Origin: Chenopodium formosanum
Taxonomy: Eukaryota > Streptophyta > Magnoliopsida > Caryophyllales > Amaranthaceae
Direction of reading: 5' to 3'
NCBI GenBank assembly: GCA_024500155.1
Contig: CM044879.1
Location: 1,813,501 to 1,877,500, forward strand
DNA: 64,000 nucleotides
A program made the position numbers and the translations under genes. Positions 1 to 13,240 of this stretch are shown here, one piece after another; positions within the stretch are counted from its first letter, which is position 1, and each line of letters begins with the position of its first letter. The notes under the pieces are model-generated. The model had not been told where the DNA came from. It searched no databases and saw nothing but the letters and a program-made list of their open reading frames with translations.

Positions 1-3000
1 ATTTGACTGTTCAACACACTTTAGTTTAGTAATTAGGAACCAGGTTTAGACAAAAGCAATCTTGAATTAGATGAACTGGTAGCCATACCGACCTGCATAA
101 TTTGAAAGGGACTAAAGAACCTTAAAAGAAACTTCGTTAAACCATAGACCATTCTTTTGATCAATTAGCTCCATATTGAATCATGCATTGTATATGTCCT
201 GCCTTATGCGAAAGTCACTGTCAAATATCTTAAGCATTGGTGGAAGACATGTAGCTGTTGAATTAGTAAGAACATGCTCCAGCCAATTCATGGCTGCATC
301 ACTACAGTCTACATTAGAGTAATCGTGACAAACTGAGAAAATGATCATATAAAATAATGATCTCCTTAAATTTCTTCATGGCTTCACGCCTTATCTTGTT
401 GATGAATGAAATTTCTACAACCCCTTTTTCTGTTTCCCCTTCCTAGCGAAAAATCTTATTTAAAAAATTGGAAAAAGACTAAAAATAAATTGAAAGAAAA
501 GGGATTTTTTTTTTTTTTTTTTTATATAAAAAGAAAAAGAAAAAATGGGGAGGCTTCCAAGAAATTTGGGTTGAGTTGAGTGCCAGCGCTCCTCCACCTC
601 TGATTCAGGGAGATTGTTAGAGTTTATTAAGGCTACTTTACTTGCAAAAGTTAATTGCAGTAGTTATACTATTCATCTTTGTATGAATCATGGTTGTGTC
701 AATACATGATGCTAGACACAAGGGTGTTCGATGATCAAACTCGAGCTGCTCTGGAAAATTTCTCTTACCAAGGCTGATTCTAATTGTTGTCTTCTATATG
801 TACAAACAATACATATTCAACCTTCTCTAGCTAAATCTTTGCATCTAGAAGCAAGCTTTTGTCTGGTTCCTAAGTGCGATGAATTTTTATTGTTCATCAC
901 AGGGATTTATCAGGGGGTCATTTATTTGCTTATCAGGGCTGTGATGAACATATTGGCCTAACATGTAGTTTTTTTATGTTGAAATTCCATTTTATGTTTG
1001 TTTAATGAGTTTCATAAGATTATCGTTCACACTTCTGATGGAAAACACAAGATGTGTTAATTTGAGTAAGGAAATTTGCAGTGAAATATGGAAATTATAT
1101 GTGAGCTTGCTGAAGCCATTGGTGAAAGAGAAACTGACATTATTTTCACTTTGGAAGTGTCTTGTGGAAACTGCAAAGTGGGCTGAAAGAGTGCAAGTTA
1201 TACAAATTTTGGTAATTCTTCTTGGCACCATCTAATGCTTTGCTGTTATCTAGTGTAGTATGCTTATTGAATATATTCCCTAAGAAAAAATTTCTTATTA
1301 CACCTTATATATAATTGAGTGTTGTATGTTGTTAATCCTTCCAATAATGTGATCACAGGACCGGAAGGTTTGCATAAAAGATAAAACTGGGGACAATAGT
1401 GAAGATATTGGGTTTCTAGCTTGTGATGGAGCTGCAGTGCTTTCATAGTCCCTCTTTATACAAGTCCATTGTTGAATTGGTTTCTTAAAATGTTGTAGAC
1501 AATAGTGAAGACATTGGGTTTTCTAGCTTGTGATGGAGCTTTGAAAACAGATGGATTAATGCTGAAAGTGTCCCTCAGGCAAGCGTAGGTTTGCTGCTAG
1601 AGGGTAGCCAAATCGAACACTAAAGGCTGGTTACAGTAGCAGGTACTGTGGTAGGATTGGATGGAATTTTGAAACTTACTTTTGTCATATTCCTGTATAA
1701 GTTTAAAGGGCTTGTTTTTATTTAAGATAATATATCATCCTGGAACACAAAAATAAGAGTTTTTCCATTGTTGAATCATATAGGATGGACAATGTTTGTA
1801 TAAAAAAGAACATATGGAATCTTATATGAGATACTTGTCTGAGTTTTTTTTATTATATCTCCTTTACACAAAATAACTTATGCTTTTTATTAATACATGT
1901 CAAGTCTTGTTTCAGCTCTCCCAAAGATTGAACTGCTCCGATCTTAATCACAAAATATGTTAAGTCTGTTAATTTTCATCGAACCTGCAGCATACAGTAT
2001 AACAGTACCAGAGGAAACAGAGAAGTGCTACTGAAGTACTGATAGGGGTTAACTAAACAGCATTACTCAACTACTCAAATAGAATGGCAAATGCATTTCA
2101 CAGCAAATGTAGAATGTCGTTCAGATTGAATCCAGCAGGAAATTGTGAAGGTCCACTGTCTTGAGTTCCTGAACCTGACTCCTAAATCTCATGAACATCT
2201 TCTGCAATTTTGTCAAGGACGGTTGTTTTGATCCAGCATGTATCATGCATTCTTGCTGATTCGTGGTGCGGTGGTTCGAGAATCATTGACACTGAAAGCA
2301 GTGCTTAGTGCAGTTCATGGTGGTTTTCACTCCAGAGTGAGTATCACTGAGAATGATAAAGGGCAAGTACTGGTAACTATGGTCTCACTATTTCTCTTTG
2401 CTTTCACTGTCCTAAAACACATGCCATTTGAGTATGGAACAAATGTATTAGAGTTTTAAGAAATAAAAAACATGGTTAGAAGATATACTAAAGAATAATA
2501 ATTCAGATTTGCAGACTATTTTGTCAAGTGGCTTCTTGCATAATATATTTGTGATTAGTTAAATCCGAAATATATGAACACAAGAATGATGAGTTAGACA
2601 TAAAAATACTACAAGGAGATTAACGCGGCTTATGATTTAATGTTTTAAATTGCTTTATATATACTTTGTGTAAATAGCAGATGTGATAATGATAATAATA
2701 ATAATAGACCAAAATTATTAATATTATTGACTTGATATCTCTGATGATCGTGGTAAGGTGCATGTCCTTAATAGCTAAGAAAACATGTATTGAATGCAAA
2801 TGCTTTATTATATATGTTGTGTGTCCAATCTGTCCAAAATTAGCATTCATTTTGACGGCATCATTTGAACTAGTAACGTGACTACTTAATTCAAGCGTGC
2901 AGAGTAAGTTACTTTCAGGAAGAGAAGATGATTGGCTAGGTATGCAGTATGTGTTTTTTAAAAATTTATATCCAAATTTCAATCAAAAGAAATAAACTGT

Positions 3001-3263
3001 TATCAAATTCTTTTGGAAAAAAAATAGCCTTTCACATTGATTTATTCAAGTTCTGAACATCTACCAGCCAACCAACGTAGGCATTTTATATTTATAATAC
3101 TTATTTTTTTTTTCTTTGAAAGCATCAATGACAATTTGGTCAACTTCTGATTCAAGCATAATCACGATATATACCAGATGTACTAGCTACTTCTCCGTCT
3201 CCTGATCCAACTCCAAAACTAAACACAAGACCGCGATCTTCATCAACATAATCAACCCCTTTT
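1..3263. other. Gene-free 5' flank, no confident coding exon
   Basis: I see no exon set I can defend. Short ORFs here do not join at good GT-AG sites and match no family I recognise. The stretch is AT-rich, with a poly-T run near 506-523, a small ATA run near 2690-2705 and a 41-43 bp direct repeat (separate entry). It lies upstream of the CHUP1-like gene, so missing 5' exons or the untranslated leader of that gene could be here. I could not find them. Confidence 0.5.
1392..1540. repeat. Two-copy direct repeat, about 41 bp, 106 bp apart
   Basis: Positions 1392-1432 and 1498-1540 share a near-identical sequence beginning GACAATAGTGAAGA and ending TGTGATGGAGCT. They differ by one substitution and an extra T or two. 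The 65 bp between them is unique. No coding role is visible. It looks like a small local duplication. Confidence 0.75.
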
Positions 3264-3331
3264 GGTGGAGCTACACCCTGGACAACCCGTCGATATAGTC
3301 CAATACGGTGGGAAAGGGGTGTAGCTCCACC
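3264..3331. repeat. Perfect 15-bp inverted repeat, 38-bp loop
   Basis: The arm GGTGGAGCTACACCC at 3264-3278 is exactly complementary to GGGTGTAGCTCCACC at 3317-3331. A transcript across it could form a stable stem-loop. It sits about 85 bp upstream of the ATG of the CHUP1-like gene, so it could fall in that gene's leader. Its role is unknown. Confidence 0.8.
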
Positions 3332-3415
3332 ACCACTTTGTAGTAGATTGCAAAAAATATTACAACCTCTCTTAGTTTCATCAAGATTAGAAGTTCCTTG
3401 CGTGGTTAAAAAAAA

Positions 3416-5331
3416 ATGGTTCGTGAACGTTGTGCTACACCGCCTATGACTTTGCTTGGTAAAGATGATGAGCCATTACTACCACTTATGCCTGGCAATG
3501 GAGGTAAACCCTCACCTCCCTTGTCTGGAAAAGGAGGTGGGCCGCCACCACCTCCACCGAAGTTTATAAGCAAGAAGAAAGCCACAACAAGTTTAAAGAG
3601 GTCTACTGAAATGGGTAACTTATTTCGGCTCTTAAGGGGGTTTATGGAAGGATCCTGTCTAGGAGAGGGATCATCTCGAGGAAGGAAGACGGGTGGTGGG
3701 AGTAATGGCGGATCTAGTGGAGGACAAAGCATGAATGATGCACTAGCAGAAATAGCCAGAAGGTACGACTGTACATAGCTAGCTTAGTTTGCAAGAATAT
3801 GTCTCTTCAAAATTTGTTTAACTGTGGCTTATTTCAGGTCAACTTACTTCCAGCAAATTGAAGATGATGTAAGAACACATGATAAGACAATTAAGGGGAT
3901 TCAGTCTTCTCTTAGCTCATTCAAAACAAAGGACATGGATGTACTACTTAAATTCTACCAAGAAGTAGAATCAAAACTCGACATCCTAACAGATGAAAGC
4001 CAGGTCTTAATCTTGATCAATAATTATGCTAGTGTATCTCTTGCTTTTGTAAAATGATATTGATTTGTAATCTTGTATAGCAGGTTCTAGCGAGGTTTGA
4101 AGGCTTCCCGGTGAAGAAGTTAGATGCCTTGAGAATGGCTGCAGTGCTATACAAAAAACTGAGTGCAACTCTATCTGAGCTACATAACTGGAAAATCGAG
4201 TCACCTCTGGCTCAGCTTCTTGATAAAGTTGAGAAATACTTCAACAAGGTGACTGAAAGACAGATACACTTTCATATACTTCGTACTAGTATTTGAAATC
4301 TTAACTACTGTTGTTGTCACCAGTTCACCACTACAACATAAAGCCCAAAATTTTGAGCTGAACTTTAACTAACAGCAGCTTCTATCAGTTCTATTTATTC
4401 ATTTCAGCTTTTTGTGTACACTGGTTTAGTCTATAGGTCTTTGAAATAGAAGCAATAGCCAACGGCATCTTATAGGATTTCGAAGAACTTAGCATACTTA
4501 AAATTAATTATTTGGTGGTCTAGGGAATGAATGAAAAGGGTTATTACAGATCATATATATAAATTACTTACATAACAAAAGCATTTGTTATTTGATTATC
4601 CAACTTAAACCACTGCATTATTCATTATAATTTACCTAATTAATTTTTATATATCTAAAAGAAAATGGGCAAAGTAGATGGGAAATATATGTTATTGTAG
4701 AGAAGTGAAGTGAATTTATAAGCTGAAATATTGATGGATATGTATGGAGGTTAGTTTAAAACATAGTACAATGAAAAGGGACGATTAAGGGGGTAATAAT
4801 TTTGTTTTGGTGCAATATTTCACTAACAGCAGATTAATGCAGATTAAAGGGGAAATGGAAGCCATAGAACGAACCAAAGATGAGGAAGATAAGAAATTTC
4901 AGAGCCATGGCATCCACTTGGACTTCAACATTATCTTAAAGATCAAGGAAGCCATGGTGAATGTCTCATCAAGCTGCATTGAGCTGGCTCTCAAGGTAAT
5001 TATGTAAATCAACCACTTATTTATTTTTATTTATCTCCAGCTAACCTTAGCTTCTTTAGTGAAAAACATATATACCCTTCTTGACTCCCTCAACTTGGCT
5101 GTTTTCCACTTTTCTCCATCCTAGGAGAAGAGGGAAGCTAAGGCAGAAATAAATGATCAAACTTTGTCAAAAGCAAGAAATCGACAGAAGAAAGTAGACA
5201 CTGAAACTCTTTGGAGGATTTTCCAGTTCTCTTTTAAAGTGTATTCTTTTGCTGGAGGGCAAGATGAGCGCGCTGAAAGGTTGGCAAAAGAGCTAGCTAA
5301 AGAGATACAGGCTGACCCCATGAAGGATTAA
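3416..5331 (+). CDS. CHUP1-like / At4g04980-like proline-rich protein, 5 exons
   Basis: Exons 3416-3762, 3838-4003, 4084-4248, 4843-4995 and 5125-5331 join in phase at GT-AG sites into 345 residues ending at TAA 5329-5331. Residues 43-48 are a run of six prolines. A basic stretch and a Gly/Ser-rich stretch follow, then a helical C-terminal region containing QQIEDDV, LARFEGFP and FKVYSFAGGQDERAERL. This order matches the conserved C-terminal region of the CHUP1/IPGA1-like family, especially the Arabidopsis At4g04980 group. CHUP1 itself links chloroplasts to actin; the role of this subgroup is poorly known. An in-frame TAA at 3407-3409 lies just before the ATG, so this start is the only one open in this exon. 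Family members usually carry a longer N-terminal part, so this copy is either N-terminally truncated or has 5' exons I could not find. The fourth exon uses the acceptor at 4841-4842; the AG ten bases earlier would give an early stop. Confidence 0.8.
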
Positions 5332-7659
5332 CTTGTCCATTAATCAACTGCACACATAATATTAATCGCATGTCTGCTGTACATGAATTATAAGTTAAAC
5401 TTAGTTGTTTATTCCTGAATCATCAATCCACTAGTTAAGGGACAACTGTGAAGCCTACTTTCCTGCATACTGAAATCTTAATTGTTTGTTCCTGATGAAT
5501 CATCAACTCACAAGCCAAGGGATACTGTGATGCCTTTTCCTCTGCAGAATGCAGTACATATATCAGAAGTCTAAGTGTCTAACCACTACTTCGTGCATGG
5601 CTGTTCAAACTTGAGGGTGCATTTATGAGTCAAAGTCATAGTAAAAGTAGAATGACATCAGTTTCATGACTGTTTGTCATAGATTTGAGTAGATGCCCAC
5701 AGAATGTGCATCAATGGTAGTTTCATCGATTAAAAATACTTCAGGACAAGAACTGAGGAGCAATATGAAATATCTTGAGTTAAGTCAGGCTGCTGAAACA
5801 ATTGGAAACATCATCTGGAGTAAACTTTGTATTGGGAATGGGCATTGAATGTACAAAGTAAACAAAGTACTTTGGAAGAAAAGAAAAAAAATAATCAAAG
5901 GGGTATTCAGGTATAGCTTGCAACTGTACATGCCTACTTCAATGTGTAATTAATGCTGATATAAAGAAATATGCAATCGGTCTATCTATAGATGGCAAGG
6001 TACCTGCTTGAGAAGATGTGCTTGGGCATTTGCATCATTGAATGTTCACCTGTGTGATCATAACCATAATCAGAATCTTGGCTTGCAGCTTTTGTAGAGA
6101 GGCGGCATCTGGAACTATATATCTAATATCTATGTCACATTTGCATTCATGATATTTGCACTCTCTGATGCGGCACATATCATGAACATCCTGCCTTGTT
6201 GGGTATACCCTCTACAACTGCTAGCATTGCCTGTGTGAGCTCTCTTGTAAGGGATAATAATTGAAAGTTGAAAGCCAGCTGTCTTGCTTATCAATATCAT
6301 ATAACTAGGGATGTCATTCAAGGCCTTGTATTTCCTGCCCATCTTAAGTATGTTGTGTTCTCTGACTGAGGTGAAGGCTAATTGCAAAAGAAGAACTCAG
6401 GGTTTTAGCCAGCTCATGTACTCCATCTACAGACCAGAGGCCGGAGCATATGCCACATGCTTACAGTATCATGCTAAAGAGCCCCTCAGAACCCCTATAC
6501 ATAGGCCATTGATGGCATTGAGTTACATACTAACACCAATGGTTTCCCAGAGGCTGGATCAGATCATTCAGCTGTCATCACAAACAATTGAATGTGTCGT
6601 CAATTCCTGTGGATTCTGTGATCAAGCAGATTGATAGGAGCATTTTGTATATGATTACAACCGCTTTCAGATTATCAGCCATCTAAGGAAATCTAGGTAG
6701 GTCATTGGTCGATAGTCTGAGCTGCTGTGGTAGAGTGGATTTCTCAGCCAAGAGGTATCCCAAAGTATCCTGTTTGCAAACTTTGCTTATGGTAATGCTT
6801 GTATTACTTGACTTAGACTACTTATCTGCTCTTTTAATTGTGTAATGGTAATGCTTGTATTACTTCCCCTTGACAATTTGCACTGACTTATAATCTTGAG
6901 CCTAGCTAAAGGAAGCTTAAATTTGCTTTCATTGCACACAAAATATACTTTCTGCATCTCAAATCATTTATCAGTTACCAGAGTTTATTCAGTATGTTAT
7001 CAGTCACTTTAGGATACCAATGCAATGTTGCTTTTATCAATATAAAATATCAATTAACCAACTATTATTATTACAGGCTATAATTCATTATACTATAAAT
7101 ATATGTACATTATAATATAACAATGGAAAGGTTAGAACAACATGGAAGCTAAGACTGAAATAAAGAATTCGAAGAAAGGAACATCAGTGCACCTAAAGGA
7201 TCATGAGGAAACAAAAGGCATATTGTCAAAAAAAATAAAAAAAAAACCCTTTACCACACCTTGATTTATCATCCTTATTCTAGTATATGCCACTCTTTCT
7301 GTGTTGAATTGAAAGTAAGGTTCGGGTTATTTTGAAATTCAAAGCACCAAGAAGTCTCAAAGGCAGCAACGAGGAACCGAATATTGGCTACACCAAAAGA
7401 AGCAAACATCTCCTACTATCTATTTGCTAATGAAAAGGAAAAGTATACTGAGAAGAAAAGGAGATTGGGAGAAGTTAAGGGAAGTATGGTAAACTATATA
7501 TATAATATACTGGTTTGGGAAAGAAACTCAGGGAGGGAGGGGGGGACCAATTCTGAAAGTAAAATACCTGCAAAAAAAAAGCCACAGGCTATATTGTAAT
7601 CAATACTTAAACTTTACTTGAGGAATTTCAGTTCATGATTTGTTTATTATCACTCTTAG
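5332..7659. other. Intergenic, no recognised gene
   Basis: This holds the 3' flank of the CHUP1-like gene and unassigned sequence. Two near-copies of a short phrase, GTAATGCTTGTATTACTT, occur near 6791 and 6846. An ATG-started ORF at 6311-6634 (107 codons) has no motif I recognise, so I do not call it a gene. Upstream exons of the 7660-8793 gene probably lie here or further left but could not be fixed. Confidence 0.5.
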
Positions 7660-8793
7660 CAAATTGCGCGAACTTTGGTTTCTTTTACTAGCATAAGTCA
7701 CAACTCACAAGTAATGTCCTCTGCACTTCATCACATCCAATTTTTGTTTAAACTTGAACAATTACATAGTTCTTTACGAAAAACAGAAGTTAGAACTAAT
7801 AGAAAGATTTCTGGTGTGCCGGTATTCAAGCTGCAAGCCTTAAGGGAAGATAGTCCTTTAAAGGGATTAATAAGAAGGTGCATCTCAGCTTATGGCGAAC
7901 ACCAGTTTCAAAGTTGTGAACTTGCAGAAAATCATGCTAACAAGTCAGTAAAAAGTGATGAGGCAGAGAAGAAAGAGCATGTAAATATAATGCAAAACTC
8001 ACAGTAAGCTTTTAAACCACAATCTCTATAAAAAAAATTCAACATAGATTGCTTGAAATTTTGCTGTAAGAGTTGAATTTTTGGCAGAAGTAATGTCCAA
8101 GATTAAAAATTTATCTTATAATGAATTTCTTAAACAACATTCTAGCTTGCATCACTACGAGTTCTAAACATGTGAACGGGGCAATCTTTGTCTGAAGAAG
8201 ATTACAGGCAAAGGTTTGCTGAGTTCTTTGTATAATATATCGAATATAGGATGGTTTTAGACTTTTAGACAAATTTTACAGCTGCAGAGCTGCTTATACT
8301 ATTTTTTACTGCTGAAACTGTGTATATATGCAGGTTACATGACATCAGTGGCGATGACAGTAATGGAAATAGCAGCAGGGGCAATGGCAACAACAATGGA
8401 AATGGAGGAAAACACGGAGGTGATGAAGGCCAAGAATGCAATAATCAAGATGAGTTTCCAGGGGTCGAGTGGTGGTTGTGGTGGAAGTGGCAACAAGCCT
8501 GCAGTAAAACAGGATATGACAGTACTCGATCCAACATGTGGCCGGTGGATGCAGCAATACAAGCAGTAGCCAGTGAGGTGTTAGAACCAGCAGTTCAGGC
8601 TATAGTACTGAAACCAATCAAGCAGCATGTAAGTATAGATAGGTTTGTTTTGGTACTACTGTTTGTAGCCTTGTCAATTTCAACCATACAATTGGTTGCA
8701 GGACTTGCAATAGTGTCTACGACGATCTCATTAGCAGGACTAGCTGTAGTTGCCTTGGCACTTACATGGCGGCCTTGGAAAAAAGAGGGGTAG
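7660..8793 (+). CDS. Unrecognised protein with two C-terminal membrane segments, 3' exons
   Basis: Two exons, 7660-8003 and 8334-8793, are bounded by an AG acceptor at 7658-7659, a GTAAGC donor at 8004 and an AG acceptor at 8332-8333. They join in phase into 267 codons plus TAG. The first exon is hydrophilic and basic (KSDEAEKKEH near its end). The second opens with an Asn/Gly/Ser-rich low-complexity stretch, then an aromatic patch (VEWWLWWKWQQ), then two hydrophobic segments around FVLVLLFVALSISTIQLVAG and ISLAGLAVVALAL. It ends in a short basic tail, RPWKKEG. This suggests a small membrane protein with a hydrophilic N-terminal part. I recognise no family. The first exon starts in phase 0 after an acceptor and has an internal ATG at 7714, so the true start is unresolved. 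The splice phasing is good evidence for a real gene; the function is unknown. Confidence 0.5.
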
Positions 8794-11700
8794 ACAAAGC
8801 TAGTAACTTTGTTGAATATACCATCAAAAAATTGGTGTAAAGTAGAACCTTCATATTCAATGCGAATTATAAATCAGGCATTTTGCCTTCTCAATTCGTG
8901 ATGGATGTCTCAATCCGTAAACTTCATTTGTGCATAACAAACACTGTGTTATCTCATACTCTGTACAATAATATGACCAAAACATTAGTATTATACAATG
9001 CGTTTCAATTTTTTAGTTGGTTAAAATTTAAAAGAATATACAATATGCAAAACAAAATAAAATCTTTGGTCACTCATATGTGAAGCTCCTAATCAATAAA
9101 TGAGAGGTAAAAAAATAAAAATGTACTCCGTATTACGTAGTGCATCAGTGTATTTGTCATTCACGAAATCATGACTATTTTTCAAAATTAAAATTAAATA
9201 CATAAATGGTTTTATTGGTAACTCCTACTCCGTATAATATTTGCAATTAAGTTTTTTGTGCTACTATGTTATTGGACCGCAACCGTTACAAAGTCTTTTA
9301 TTTTTTACGTAGTATTTTTTTCGAATAATACAAAGTCCATTAACTCCAATTACCATTAGTATTACTGTATTAAATAAAAAAACTCCAATTACCATTACTA
9401 GATTCACTACAATTTTGACTATTGTTGATATAACTGATGACCGAAATAAATGATGGTGCATTAGCCTTGTGTTATATAAAGCTTAGCCAATTGTCTAGGG
9501 TATATTATTATCAGCCGTATTCACATTTTTTTAAAATCGGTTCTTCACTTCTTCTACAAACTAAGATGCTACAAAGTATGATTTTTTCTATTTGTTACCA
9601 ACTTATGAGAGGTATCATGATGCACCAATGCAACGTTTGTTTCAGGATTTTGACGATCTTACTATCGCCTTTTGGATCTTATTGTATTGATGCTATTTTA
9701 AATTCGACCCTGGTTTCCCTGTCTAAATCATCCATTATTTCACCTTCGCTATGTTTCCGGTGTGCATAAGGTATAATTTCATTCCCTACACTAATTTCCT
9801 ATTTTGTTTTTGTTTTAATCTGAAATTTTATGTCTTATAATTATATTATGTGTTTATATCTGTGGAAGACTATTTTATGGCTACAAAAAGAATGGAGTCA
9901 CTATAATCTCTATTACGGAGTACGTATATAAATATTTACTCAGGTTCTGTATAAATATAAAATAGAAATGTACCTTTATTTAAAGTTCCCACTTGATTAT
10001 ACTCCTAATAACCTCTTAATTCATTATAATTGTATTTTATAATGTGAGGTCTGTGTTACCTCTATAAAAAAAAAAAAAACAGCGGAAATATTAATTAATT
10101 TGTAGTCTCAAAAATCAACACTAGAAGTTTTCATATTATTCTAACCAACTACATACCTTCACTATAATTACAGTAGTTACAATCTTATACGTTAGCAGTT
10201 CAAAAGTCATTCTTACTAATTGTTTAATTATCAAATGACTTATAAATTATAAATTTTTATAGGAGGAAAGGGGAATATTTGTATTTTATACTCCATAAAT
10301 TCAGCAATTTCCAGTGAAATTATAAAGCGTATATATGAAGTTCTTAACTTGTATAATCAATTAATTTTGGTTGAAACTTTTAATCATTTATAAGTAATTT
10401 GGAGGTTTATAATTCGTAAATTTTAAGCATCAAAATGTTGAATTGAAGGGGGGTATTTGCTATAAATATGTGCGTACACATTTTTTTTTTTTTGACGGGA
10501 AGAAATATGTGCGTACACATAAATAATCTTTGTTACTTCATTTGTGAAAGATAACTAATTTGAAGGAGGTTTTTTCTTTTCTTGAGTGGAAGTTAAAAAT
10601 GACATTTAAATCCAAGTCTAAAATTTGTTTTTTGTTGTATAATTTGTAGGCTATTTTAGAGTCTTCAAATTCGGAAAAACGAGAACAATAAAATGTAAAA
10701 CTTGGTCTCGATCCATAAACTGTGATGGTGAAAATGACATACTAATTTGCTCATTGAGAGTAAATCACTGTGATATGGCCGCTTTAAAGTTGGATTAATA
10801 TGAAATGTTCTAGTGTTGATTATTGTTATTATTCGTTTTTTTTTTAGTGAAGACTATTAAATGATTTGCAAGGCAAACTCGCATTCCTCTCAAAAGATGA
10901 TTTTACGGTGATGGGGGACATGAATGAAATCCTCACACAAGCTGATAAAATGGGTCGGAAAACGTCGTCCAACAATTGTTAAGGAAAACTACTTTTCGAC
11001 TGGATTGATTTTGCGGGATTGATTGACCTAATGTAGTACAACGGTCTTAATTTCACATGGAATAATTGACAAGATGGTTCAAATCTATTTAGGGAAAGGC
11101 TGGATAGAAATGTGGTTACATTGTGTTAGTCAAATTGCATGTAAGGATTAATTAGCCAAGTATAGAGAGATAATAGAGAGAGAGTGATACATAACTATTA
11201 TTACAAAAGTTTAAAGCTTTGATGTCAAAATTACAACGTTTGCAATAATATGATTTAATTATAGCAAGGCTTGAATTTGCAAGCATAGAAGAGGTGTAAG
11301 ATTAAACAAAATTAGAGCATGGTAACCGTTGTTTAGGCTTGTCTAAACAGTGGGACAATCAATTTTGCTTGGTTTATTTGCTAAGCTTACTGACTTCTAA
11401 GTACTTTTTTTTTTTTTTTTTTTTAACAGAATTATTTAAGTACACTTTGCTTGGTCAAATTTAAGAATTTGATACGTATTTGGGCTTAGTGTTCATTCAG
11501 CCCAATATTAGTCCAATATTTTTTTGGTGAAAAACATTAGTCCCAATATCAAGGTCCAAAGTTAATCTTAATGAATTTTTGTAAGTCAACATATAAGTTA
11601 TTGTTCGTTTAACTTCCGGCAATGGTTAGATAGGTACCTCACAATTAAGAAAAAGTAAGCCCACGTGTTATAACGATTTTTTTTTTATTAAACACACTTA

Positions 11701-13240
11701 ATGCATGTCTTGCCGGGCAATGGAGCCCCTTAATTATTTTTAATAATTTGGTAGGTTGGCTCAAGCCAAGTGAGGTCATTTTCATGCCAATTTGTTCGAC
11801 ACTTGATCTAACTCATGCCCGACTCTATTAATTAGTGTAAAATGAGAGTGGTGCAAAAAAAAAGAACCTATTTTGCATAGGAATTTTAAAGTGTACTCGT
11901 ATAGGAGTAATTTAATCTATGTTTATGTCCCAATAGTACTGCATATGTTTTTAGTTTATAATAGTGACCAGAATTCATATAACTTGACTTTAGTTTTCCA
12001 TTTATAAGAAGGTCAAAATGATAGGTAAACAGTAGAAAATAAGCATTTGGCTAATAATTATAAATATAGAAGAAGAACCATTCCTTGTTCAAATTTTCTT
12101 ATAAAAATGTCAAAAAAGTATTTTAATTTGGACTATTTAAATGTTAAAACTTAGAAGTAGAACACATGGAAAATAAAATTAGGTGTATCAGTATTTCACT
12201 TGGACTTCCCTATATAAATATTGCATGCATGGACTTGGACAAACAATGATCCTCCAAATGGTTCCAGAGATTATAGAACATGGAATCCGTCAAACACTGT
12301 TTTCATGCTTTAACTTTTTTGGCCCAATTTCAGGACATGTCTTTGCTACATCCAGCAAATTGACCTATACAGGCATATCCGACCCAAAACCCGAAATCCA
12401 TCCAACAATTATTTATTTGATTTTTTACCCAAATCGAACCAATCCGATAATTAATACTTCCTCCATTTCTTATTAGTTGACACATTTCTTTAGTCACGTT
12501 TGTCAATGCACTTATTCAATCATTAATATCTTTAATTATCAATAAGCAAAAATTATGAAAAGTTGATATTTAGAAAGTATATGACGTGATGAATTTAACA
12601 ACATCCCACACAACTATATTTTTCATTACGTATAAAGCACAAAACACGTTTTGATGCAAACTAATACTTGGTTTATTTCCTCAACAGTTTCTGTCCAATA
12701 CGACAATACTAATTAAAAATACTAATACTTGCATACTTCCACGACTAATTGTGATTGCCACTTTTCATACATCCAAATATGACTCCACTTTAAGTTGTGC
12801 AAGTGGAATAGAATAATTTCCTTCAATTTTAAGGCTTGAATTAGAAAAGTATCCCAAATTTGTGCATCATTTGCCACAAATACCAACAAATTTAATCGAC
12901 GGTTGTCCATTTCATCGGCTGCCATTTTGTTACTTGTTTTATGACTATTACTATTTTGACTTGCGTTACTCATTTCAGTTATAATGACCTCAGCATACAC
13001 CCCAGCTTGTTTACTCCCTCCCATACAATAAGGGGTAAAAAAAAAATATAAAAACAAAATAAAGAACTCAAGAAAATGATTTTATCTATCTGTTTCTATG
13101 TTTCATAAATCATATTGAAGGTTATTACAATATTACATATTATTTTTATTGTTTTTTCTAAGTAGTAATTAACTAAACCTTGAAATTTGGGTATTCATAA
13201 GTACTCTGTATATTTAAATTATTAACTCTGTTATAGTATA
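8794..13240. other. Gene-free, AT-rich, with transposon relics
   Basis: I see no gene. Recognisable pieces are a LINE endonuclease relic (separate entry), poly-T/poly-A runs (10060-10079, 10482-10493, 11406-11424) and the left part of a Stowaway-like MITE from 12457 (CTTCCTCCATTTC after TA) related to the intact one at 31568. A degenerate stretch near 12380-12445 is rich in ACCCAAA/ACCCGAAA words, as found in some hAT-type MITEs. ORFs at 9437-9769, 12183-12476 and 12722-13057 have no supporting motif. Confidence 0.55.
10845..11150 (+). mobile_element. LINE (L1-type) endonuclease domain relic
   Basis: Conceptual translation with frame breaks gives TVMGDMNEIL, then LLFDWIDFAGLIDL, GLNFTWNN and FRERLDRNVV. 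This order (GDFNE-type, gLiDl, fTW, RLDR) is diagnostic for the apurinic endonuclease domain of plant non-LTR retrotransposons. Stops (for example after SSNNC and DLM) show it is dead. No reverse transcriptase part follows. Confidence 0.75.

Noticed and set aside
3406..3732. Minus-strand proline-rich ORF
   Set aside because: Antisense shadow of the CHUP1-like first exon, whose splice phasing and family match are clear.
6311..6634. 107-residue ATG-started ORF
   Set aside because: No recognisable motif, no supporting splice phase with the 7660 exon that I could show, and flanks look non-coding.
7384..7599. HMG-box-like reading (ISYYLFANEKEKY)
   Set aside because: Only about 20 residues resemble an HMG box, the core Trp/Lys pattern that should follow is absent, and no splice partner fits.
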